DNA from: CAJAUT01 sp043809365
Lineage (GTDB): Bacteria > Patescibacteriota > Microgenomatia > UBA1400 > UBA12108
DNA: 12,163 nucleotides
Assembly (NCBI GenBank): GCA_043809365.1
Contig: JAZDDW010000029.1
Location: 1-12,163, forward strand
Direction: 5' to 3'
Part shown: positions 7,192 to 12,163 of the stretch, piece by piece
How the letters are laid out: each line of letters begins with the position of its first letter
Position numbering within the stretch: the stretch's first letter is position 1
Notes under the pieces: model-generated
Databases searched by the model: none
Seen by the model: the letters and a program-made list of their open reading frames with translations, nothing else
Told to the model about the DNA's origin: nothing
Position numbers and translations under genes: made by a program

Positions 7192-8490
7192 ATGAAGTGG
7201 AAATATGTTTGGGGATTGTTGGTCGGGTGGCTGTCAGTGGTTGGAGTGGGGATTAATTACTGGCGATACCTGGGAGGATATGACCACCCAATCACTTACC
7301 TCGTATTATTGCAAAACGACACTGAGATGCGGGCTAACGGGGGGTTTTTTGGTTCTTATGCGGTCGCCACTGCCGAGCAAGGCCAACTAGAGCTTCGTTT
7401 TGAGGATATTTATACCCCAGACGGACAACTTGATGGTTACGTCGAACCCCCCAAACCTATTCAAACGGCATTTAAGCAAGGGAGTTGGCGCTTGCGTGAT
7501 AGCGACTGGGACCCCAATTTTGTCACCACCGCCAAGACCGTTAGGTGGTTTATGGATAAAGGTAACGAAATCAACCTAGATGTGATTATGACTGTGAGTT
7601 TGGCGACTGTGAAAAAAATCTTGGAAATTACGGGGCCAATCCAAATCCCTGATTACGAATTGGTTTTGGACAGCGAGAATATTTACCAAAAACTCCAGGC
7701 AAAAGTGGAGACAGATTTTTTCCCTGGCTCGACCCAAAAGAGAGATATTTTGACTGGCGCCGGACAAGTACTGCTGACTCACCTGAAAAACTTATCGCTG
7801 GGTAAAAAATTGACGATAATACAGATACTTTACCGTGAATTACAGAATCAAAATATTTTGCTGAACACAAATAACACGTCACTACAGAAGAAGTTGGAAA
7901 AGAATAATTGGGCCGGGGAGCTGGCAATACCAAACTGTAGCGATGGTGAGCATCGTTGTAACTTGGATACATTTCTGACCGTAGAGGCGAATCTAGGTGC
8001 CAATAAAGCTAATTGTTCCATGGCGCGCCAAACCATCCACACGGTCGAAAAACAGGATGAAAAGATAATACACAAAGTAGAGTTGATGTATACCAATAAA
8101 TCAGAAGAAGAAAATCCCCAGTTGCCTGATTTTTTTGGAGGGAATTACCTCCAATACGTCCGCTTTTATTTACCCAAAAATAGTACTAATGTGGAGGTTG
8201 AGGCCAGCCCAACCAATCCCACTACCCTACCCTACTATCCCGAACCCTATACTTTGGGACCCAACAATTTGGAGATTACCGAGGCGGACGAGTTTAGAGT
8301 GGTGGGGTTTTTCCATCATACGAGGGCGGGGACCTCGAGCTTTATCCAATTAAAGTATGAACTTCCCAATAATGGATTAGAATATGAGTTGCATATCCTT
8401 AAACAACATGGGATGCAGAGCTCTCCCCAAGAGATTAAATTTGGCCAACGTTCGGAGACAACAGCTCTGGAGAATGATTACGTCTTTTAA
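7192..8490 (+). CDS. DUF4012 family membrane-anchored extracytoplasmic protein
   Basis: A 432-residue protein with one N-terminal membrane segment (about residues 5-22) and an otherwise hydrophilic, presumably external body. The DUF4012 signature is plain: YLVLLQNDTEMRANGGFFGS (36-55), then WRLRDSDWDPNF and a TVKKILEITGPIQIP segment. The family's biochemical role is not established. It is common in Patescibacteria and Actinobacteria, often near envelope-polysaccharide genes, so a wall or surface-glycan role is only a guess. It lacks the long N-terminal region of larger members. The ATG at 7192 is the only sensible start. It lies 3 nt after the tRNA-Val discriminator, and the sequence just upstream is tRNA with no Shine-Dalgarno motif. 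Four Cys (NCSDGEHRC, then NLDTF, and later NCSM) may form disulfides outside the cell if all are exposed. The stop interlocks with that of parB. Confidence 0.88.
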   Translation: MKWKYVWGLLVGWLSVVGVGINYWRYLGGYDHPITYLVLLQNDTEMRANGGFFGSYAVATAEQGQLELRFEDIYTPDGQLDGYVEPPKPIQTAFKQGSWRLRDSDWDPNFVTTAKTVRWFMDKGNEINLDVIMTVSLATVKKILEITGPIQIPDYELVLDSENIYQKLQAKVETDFFPGSTQKRDILTGAGQVLLTHLKNLSLGKKLTIIQILYRELQNQNILLNTNNTSLQKKLEKNNWAGELAIPNCSDGEHRCNLDTFLTVEANLGANKANCSMARQTIHTVEKQDEKIIHKVELMYTNKSEEENPQLPDFFGGNYLQYVRFYLPKNSTNVEVEASPTNPTTLPYYPEPYTLGPNNLEITEADEFRVVGFFHHTRAGTSSFIQLKYELPNNGLEYELHILKQHGMQSSPQEIKFGQRSETTALENDYVF

Positions 8491-9308
8491 TTTGCCAGGG
8501 AGAGGATTTTGGTGAGGGCGGCCTCGGTCTCCTGCGGAGTGCCTTTTAATTTGATAAGGATTTTGGTTTCCCGCTTACTTCGAGTCAGTTTGACGGTGGA
8601 AAGTGCACCGAGCGCGTGAGTGAGTTTTTTTTGCAGGAGAGAGGTCTCGTCGCTTAAGATAAAGGCTGGCCTACCCCCATCCGAGCGGGGTTTTTGGGCA
8701 AAATCTTTTTTGAGTCGACGCGCGATTTCCTCGGCGCGCCTCACGCTTGCTCCTTCTTTTAAAACTAGCTTATAGGCCTCGATCATCAGGCGAGTATCGT
8801 CGATTGCGGAGAGTGCGCGCGCATGTCCTTCACTAATTAGACCGCCAATGAGGCCGTCTTTGAGTGCGTCGGGGAGCTCGAGAAGTTTGAGGGTGTTGCT
8901 GACATAAGCCGGAGATTTCGCGACTCGCTTGGCGATATCGGCGTTAGCCAGGCCAAACTCGTGCATCAAGCGAATAAAGGCCTTGCCACGCTCGATGGGA
9001 TTGAGGTCGGTGCGCTGGACATTCTCGACGATAGCCATTTCGAGCATACCTTTGGGAGTGGTCTCTTTGATGACGACGGGTACTTTGGTCAAACCTACAA
9101 TCTTACTGGCTCGCCAACGGCGTTCACCGGCGATGATCTGATAACCGGCTGGAGTATGGGCGATCACCAGGGGCTCGAGAATACCGTGTTCTTTGATGGA
9201 CTCGACGAGATCACTGACGGATGAGGGGAGAATTGTACCCCTGGGCTGGAGGGGATTGGGCTGGACCAGATCGATGGCGAGTTCGTGGATAGATTTTTGA
9301 TCAGTCAT
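8487..9308 (-). CDS. parB: Chromosome-partitioning protein ParB (Spo0J/Noc family)
   Basis: A 273-residue centromere-binding CTPase clamp that loads at parS sites and organises the origin region with ParA and SMC. Domains appear in the standard order. The N-terminal CTP-binding part has a PNPLQPR box (17-23), GERRWRA (61-67) and ENVQRTDLNPIE (95-106). The central helix-turn-helix holds NADIAKRVAKSPAYVSNTLKLL (122-143, quoted in parts: NADIAKRVAK, then SPAYVSNTLKLL). A basic linker follows, then a C-terminal dimerisation domain (about 215-273). Length is normal. No parA lies beside it; the upstream gene is rpmA. The start ATG is 6 nt after a -10-like hexamer. The stop TAA shares the palindrome TTAA with the stop of the DUF4012 gene, a 4-bp convergent overlap. 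Confidence 0.96.
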   Translation of the reverse strand: MTDQKSIHELAIDLVQPNPLQPRGTILPSSVSDLVESIKEHGILEPLVIAHTPAGYQIIAGERRWRASKIVGLTKVPVVIKETTPKGMLEMAIVENVQRTDLNPIERGKAFIRLMHEFGLANADIAKRVAKSPAYVSNTLKLLELPDALKDGLIGGLISEGHARALSAIDDTRLMIEAYKLVLKEGASVRRAEEIARRLKKDFAQKPRSDGGRPAFILSDETSLLQKKLTHALGALSTVKLTRSKRETKILIKLKGTPQETEAALTKILSLAN

Positions 9309-9314
9309 GGGTTA

Positions 9315-9343
9315 AACATACCATGTGAAACGAGGCGTGAAAA
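9315..9343 (-). promoter_or_regulatory. Putative parB promoter
   Basis: On the minus strand TTTTCA (9338-9343, 4/6) and TATGTT (9315-9320, 4/6) are 17 bp apart, and the -10 hexamer ends 6 nt before the parB ATG. The whole 56-bp gap between rpmA and parB holds nothing else that I can recognise except a GTGAAACG half-site at 9325-9332. Confidence 0.4.
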
Positions 9344-9364
9344 GAGAACGAAAGGGATCAGAAA

Positions 9365-9610
9365 TTACTTTACTGACACAAACGATCTACCGAGGCGGGT
9401 AAAAAACTGAACAAGACCTTCTTTCATGGCAAAAATGGTGTAGTCACGGCCAATACCTACCCCAGCCCCCGGGTGAACGCGGGTGCCTACCTGACGAATG
9501 ATAATCTGACCCACTTTGACTGTTTCTCCACCAAATTTCTTGACACCACGACGTTTCCCTGGTCTAGTTGTACCTTGACGAGTAGCTCCCCCTGACTTGA
9601 CGTGTGACAT
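9365..9610 (-). CDS. rpmA: Ribosomal protein bL27
   Basis: An 81-residue large-subunit protein whose N-terminal arm reaches the peptidyl-transferase centre. The sequence follows the family closely: MSHVKSGGATRQG, RPGKRRGVKKFGGETVK, then RQVGTRVHPGAGVGIGRDYT and IFAMKEGLVQF. Length is normal, and there is no N-terminal extension needing cleavage of the Firmicutes type. It starts 3 nt after the Trm11-like gene's stop, without a Shine-Dalgarno motif, so it is probably co-transcribed and coupled. In most bacteria rpmA follows rplU directly; here the methyltransferase gene sits between them. Confidence 0.97.
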   Translation of the reverse strand: MSHVKSGGATRQGTTRPGKRRGVKKFGGETVKVGQIIIRQVGTRVHPGAGVGIGRDYTIFAMKEGLVQFFTRLGRSFVSVK

Positions 9611-9613
9611 AGA

Positions 9614-10708
9614 TTATTGCTTTTCCAAAATCGTAATATTTCTGACTACGGCGGCCCCTGGCTTACCATAGGCTACAGAGCTCACGTAATTGTAGCCGAG
9701 AGAACCAAGAGTGTCAATCGAAATTGTGGGGATGACTCGATCGTAGACATGAAAACTGGGAATCGTTATGACTACCCTGCCCCCCACGGGCAAACTACGA
9801 TGGAATGATTTGAAGGCACCGCGATATAGCTTGTCTAACCCACGGGCAATGTTTTTGATTTTGTCGAGACTCGAGGGATTGCGATCATCCAACAAGGGGC
9901 CCATGTAGGGCTCGGTAGCGAGACAGTCACAAGTGGCCACATGCTCATGAAAGTGAGTTGCGTCGAGGTTTAGTATTTGGTATTTGGTATTAGGTATTAG
10001 GTATTGGGAGCAAAGCCAGGCGAGATTGGACTCTGAACCTGCGATCGCAGCGGGATTAGTATCTCCTCCAACGACGTTGCAGCCAACCATCATCCCCTCC
10101 GCCAGGATGGTGCCTGTCCCGCAAAAAGGATCGGCGAGCGTGAGTCCAGACTTACCTTGGGTGGCCAAGTTGACCATAATCCGGGCTACTTTGGGGGGGA
10201 GCATACCACGTTTGATATCGCGGTAAGGTTTGTCCCGATCACGCCTCACCCAATCCTCGGCGTCATAAATCCAAACTGTTTTGGCAATTGCGATAGAATC
10301 TCCTGCAGGAAGGAGGTTGTATTCACTAACATGTTGATGAGATAGCATAAGGAGCTCGTGCTCGGTGGTCTCGAGGGAAACGAAGCGAAGTGAGCGTTTT
10401 ACTTGGGATTTGATGGTATGGAAAATTCCGTGATCTAACGCGAGATCCGCATAATCAGTGAGGGCGATATTTTTGGCTGAGTCGGCGGAAATTAACTCTG
10501 TGACACATGACACAGTGTCACTTGGAGGACAAGTGGTGAGTAACTCTGCTACTTTACGAGTACCGCCTAAACGGAAGAGGGTGGTTGGATTAAGAGCCCC
10601 TGAATAAGAGACAATTGCTTTGGTTACCAGATTGAAGTCACCTGGATAAAGAGTAGACAATTCAAGCTTTGAAAGTTCGGGAGTATTACCCAGGAAAAAG
10701 TAGTACAT
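9614..10708 (-). CDS. Trm11/TrmG10-like SAM-dependent methyltransferase, probably acting on tRNA guanine N2
   Basis: A 364-residue protein with a THUMP-like N-terminal part (about 1-150) and a Rossmann methyltransferase domain. RDRDKPYRDIKRGMLPPKVA is the linker typical of Trm11-type enzymes. SAM-binding motif I is LADPFCGTGT (D193 to T200). Motif IV is TEPY (265-268) in place of the usual DPPY or NPPY, as I recall for other Trm11-like proteins of this group. The family makes N2-methylguanosine near position 10 of tRNA; this substrate is inferred, not shown. Residues about 235-246 (YLIPNTKYQILN) are encoded by a heptanucleotide tandem repeat, between the motif I region and the LDATHF strand. 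The ATG at 10706-10708 lies 6 nt after TATACT, a possible -10 box. The gene sits between rplU and rpmA, consistent with a translation role. Confidence 0.82.
   Translation of the reverse strand: MYYFFLGNTPELSKLELSTLYPGDFNLVTKAIVSYSGALNPTTLFRLGGTRKVAELLTTCPPSDTVSCVTELISADSAKNIALTDYADLALDHGIFHTIKSQVKRSLRFVSLETTEHELLMLSHQHVSEYNLLPAGDSIAIAKTVWIYDAEDWVRRDRDKPYRDIKRGMLPPKVARIMVNLATQGKSGLTLADPFCGTGTILAEGMMVGCNVVGGDTNPAAIAGSESNLAWLCSQYLIPNTKYQILNLDATHFHEHVATCDCLATEPYMGPLLDDRNPSSLDKIKNIARGLDKLYRGAFKSFHRSLPVGGRVVITIPSFHVYDRVIPTISIDTLGSLGYNYVSSVAYGKPGAAVVRNITILEKQ
9971..10005. repeat. Heptanucleotide tandem repeat within the Trm11-like gene
   Basis: Five 7-bp units, TAGTATT, TGGTATT (twice) and AGGTATT (twice), run without a break (consensus WGGTATT; AATACCW on the coding strand). 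Because 7 is not a multiple of 3, three units encode seven residues, so a change of one or two units would shift the frame. The rest of the gene shows no such repeat. Confidence 0.75.
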
Positions 10709-10714
10709 GGTTGA

Positions 10715-10720
10715 AGTATA
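10715..10720 (-). promoter_or_regulatory. Possible -10 hexamer of the Trm11-like gene
   Basis: TATACT on the minus strand (5/6 to TATAAT) ends 6 nt before the ATG. No good -35 element is seen at 16-18 bp. The gap between rplU and this gene is 31 bp and has no Shine-Dalgarno motif. Confidence 0.3.
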
Positions 10721-10739
10721 AAGTATCCGGAAAAATACT

Positions 10740-11159
10740 TTACTTTGTAGATTTCTTGATACGAGGTTTTTTGACTACAGCTTTTTTGGCAGTGGGTTTT
10801 TTGGTGGGTTTAGATCCCTCGACTACGCTCGGGATGACGACATCTTTGGGTTTGGTACCGATGCCGGTAATTTTGACTTGGGTATATTTCTGGCGATGAC
10901 CGGTGTGTTTGCGGTAACGAGACTTGGACTTGTATTTGAAGACCTCAATTTTCTCGGCTTTAACTTGCGAGATGACGTCAGCAAAAACTTTGGTTCCTGC
11001 CACAATCGGCATCCCCACTTCGACTAAGTCATCGTCGACTACAAGGAGAACTTCGTCAAAAATAACGGATTTGTCTTCGCCTAAAAGTTCCACATTTAAA
11101 GTAGAACCAACGCTGACTTTGTATTGTTTGCCTCCAGTTTTGATAACTGCGTATTTCAT
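10740..11159 (-). CDS. rplU: Ribosomal protein bL21 with repeat-derived basic C-terminal tail
   Basis: A 139-residue large-subunit protein that binds 23S rRNA. The first 100 residues are an ordinary L21: MKYAVIKTGGKQYKV at the start, GMPIVAG in the middle, and YKSKSRYRKHTGHRQKYTQV before KITGI (96-100), where the family normally ends (about 103 residues). The remaining 39 residues are extra. Residues 108-116 (VIPSVVEGS) come from a dispersed nucleotide repeat, and the last part (KPTKKPTAKKAVVKKPRIKK) is a lysine-rich low-complexity tail that may contact RNA. The start ATG at 11157-11159 is preceded by an extended -10 box 7 nt away and no Shine-Dalgarno sequence. It lies 20 nt after the stop of the rodA-like gene and heads the ribosomal cluster. 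Confidence 0.95.
   Translation of the reverse strand: MKYAVIKTGGKQYKVSVGSTLNVELLGEDKSVIFDEVLLVVDDDLVEVGMPIVAGTKVFADVISQVKAEKIEVFKYKSKSRYRKHTGHRQKYTQVKITGIGTKPKDVVIPSVVEGSKPTKKPTAKKAVVKKPRIKKSTK
10813..10838. repeat. Dispersed repeat (IPSVVEGS-encoding) within rplU
   Basis: The stretch has ATCCC (10814-10818) and GGGAT (10831-10835) arms around CTCGACTACGCTC. Read on the minus strand it gives the phrase VIPSVVEGS. From memory, this short sequence recurs as an intergenic and intragenic repeat in many unrelated bacterial genomes, including Patescibacteria. Only one copy is in this window, so its repeat nature rests on that recollection. Confidence 0.55.
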
Positions 11160-11166
11160 AGGGAGG

Positions 11167-11175
11167 ATTATAACA
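11167..11175 (-). promoter_or_regulatory. Extended -10 promoter of rplU
   Basis: TGTTATAAT on the minus strand is a perfect TATAAT (11167-11172) with the TGn extension. It ends 7 nt before the rplU ATG, so transcription would begin at or beside the start codon. A TTGCTT at 11192-11197 could be a -35, but the spacer would be 19 bp. The box fits in the 20-nt gap after the rodA-like gene. Confidence 0.6.
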
Positions 11176-11179
11176 TGAG

Positions 11180-12163
11180 TTAACGAATTTGAAGCAAGGA
11201 CGCCTCGGATTTGGTGCGTGAAAGAGAGCTCGCTATACCAAGAGTGATGGCAGTTGCTAGTATGGAGCTACCACCATATGAAATCAAGGGAAGAGTAACT
11301 CCGGTAACGGGAGCCACACCAATATTCATCCCGATATTGACAAAAGTTTGAAAGGCTAGATAACCAAAACTACCCAGGTAGATAAAACGAGAAAACCGAC
11401 TTTGAGCATGGGTCGCGAGGTAGAGGAGACGATAGAGTAAAGCACCCAGACATAAGATGACGAGTAAACTACCGATTAAGCCCAGTTCTTCGGCAAGGGA
11501 GGCAAAGATAAAGTCGGTGTGACGTTCGGGGAGAAAACGAAGATGAGATTGAGTGCCATGGCCTAGACCCTTGCCCAGTAGTCCCCCCGAGCCAACTGCA
11601 ATCACGGATTGGATGACATTGTAGCCACTACCCAGGGGATCACGGTAGGGATCTATAAAGGTCGTCAGTCTCTCTAGTTGGTAAGGGTGTAAGAGACGTG
11701 GTAAGTAACGCCAAGAAAAGGCGGTAATAGCACCAACCAACCCCAAAAACCACCAAGGTAAACCAGCCACAAATAGTTGAAGGGCAAAAATTGAGGAGAT
11801 GACGAGCGCAGTACCCAAGTCAGGTTGACGAAAAATCAGGAAGGCAGGTAGAGCAAAGAGGACTAGATTTATCCCAAAATTTTTGAGTGAGTTAAGGGGA
11901 AAATGGTAGAGAGAGTAAGCGAAAGACAAGACCAGGAGAGGTTTGCTCAACTCCCCGGCCTGAAACTGGAAACCACCCAGGAGGATCCAACGAGTAGAGC
12001 CCCTAATCGTCTCACCGAAGATGAGAGTAGCCAAAAGAATGATTAGGGCTAAAACATAACCTAGCGGTGCAAAAGTCTTGTAAACCTCTCTGTCTTGACT
12101 AGAAAGATAGAGGTAAAACACAAAACCCAAGGCAAACATGAGGGCTTGTTGGCCAACACGACC
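11180..12163 (-). CDS. rodA: RodA/FtsW-type SEDS peptidoglycan glycosyltransferase (5' partial)
   Basis: The frame is open to the window's right edge, so the true start lies beyond it. The ATG at 12139 is probably internal, since the upstream codons (GRVGQQAL) read on into a normal second membrane segment. The protein polymerises lipid II into glycan strands together with a class B PBP, spanning the membrane about ten times. Conserved SEDS features are FRQPDLGTALVIS, GSGGLLGKGLGHGTQ, RFLPERHTDFIFASLAEELG (the Asp of HTDF matches the essential residue of the family) and PVTGVTLPLISYGGSS near the C-terminus. The HTDFIFA form points to RodA (elongation) rather than FtsW. It lies 20 nt upstream of rplU on the same strand. 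Confidence 0.92.
   Translation of the reverse strand, partial: GRVGQQALMFALGFVFYLYLSSQDREVYKTFAPLGYVLALIILLATLIFGETIRGSTRWILLGGFQFQAGELSKPLLVLSFAYSLYHFPLNSLKNFGINLVLFALPAFLIFRQPDLGTALVISSIFALQLFVAGLPWWFLGLVGAITAFSWRYLPRLLHPYQLERLTTFIDPYRDPLGSGYNVIQSVIAVGSGGLLGKGLGHGTQSHLRFLPERHTDFIFASLAEELGLIGSLLVILCLGALLYRLLYLATHAQSRFSRFIYLGSFGYLAFQTFVNIGMNIGVAPVTGVTLPLISYGGSSILATAITLGIASSLSRTKSEASLLQIR

Noticed and set aside
9325..9332. GTGAAACG upstream of parB as a parS site
   Set aside because: Only one half of the consensus palindrome TGTTTCACGTGAAACA is present; the left half matches about 3 of 8 bases, which is near chance.
10721..10740. Hairpin AAGTAT/ATACTT after rplU as an intrinsic terminator
   Set aside because: The stem is only 6 bp and almost all A-T, one arm overlaps the stop codon, and no T-run follows on the minus strand.
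12137..12139. ATG at 12139 as the start of the rodA-like gene
   Set aside because: The frame remains open to the window edge, and the protein would lack its first membrane segment, so the gene is taken as truncated by the window.
1..12163. CRISPR array, prophage or insertion sequence with transposase
   Set aside because: No regularly spaced repeats, phage structural genes or transposase/integrase frames are visible; the only mobile-like elements are the short repeats listed.

Overview
The window looks like a densely packed chromosomal segment from a Candidate Phyla Radiation (Patescibacteria) bacterium, probably of the Microgenomates type. This is inferred from the gene set and style: a DUF4012 protein, a C39-like peptidase carrying Ig/Fn3-like domains, a Trm11-like methyltransferase between the L21 and L27 genes, almost no intergenic space, and start codons without visible Shine-Dalgarno sequences. 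No marker gene fixes the phylum. One gene (the flippase) ends in TGA and no gene reads through TGA, so the UGA-recoded code of SR1/Gracilibacteria does not fit.

Layout. 1-1636 (+) is the 3' part of a secreted or surface C39-like peptidase. 1611-4508 (-) is a surface-polysaccharide block (flippase, sugar nucleotidyltransferase, family 2 glycosyltransferase) whose genes overlap by 4 and 11 bp. 4560-6470 is a visibly more AT-rich type II restriction-modification cassette: a beta-class DNA methyltransferase with a LexA-like N-terminal DNA-binding domain (+), convergent with a PD-(D/E)XK nuclease-like gene (-). The nuclease gene lies 4 nt behind lepB (signal peptidase I, 6475-7071, -). At 7117-7188 (+) there is tRNA-Val(CAC), followed after only 3 nt by a DUF4012 membrane-anchored protein (7192-8490). 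The rest is on the minus strand, in transcription order rodA-type SEDS glycosyltransferase (cut by the window end), rplU (L21), Trm11-like methyltransferase, rpmA (L27) and parB.

The housekeeping genes cover envelope growth (RodA), protein export (LepB), surface polysaccharide, translation (L21, L27, tRNA-Val, a probable tRNA methyltransferase) and chromosome segregation (ParB). The accessory element is the restriction-modification cassette. Its methyltransferase promoter carries an 11-bp direct repeat that could be an operator for the enzyme's own DNA-binding domain.

Three kinds of short repeat have entered reading frames: a REP-like palindrome that supplies the last part of the flippase, a dispersed repeat encoding IPSVVEGS in an L21 tail, and a heptanucleotide tandem repeat in the Trm11-like gene. 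All three convergent gene pairs overlap at their 3' ends, and several genes have a -10-like hexamer only 6-8 nt before ATG, which suggests leaderless mRNAs.
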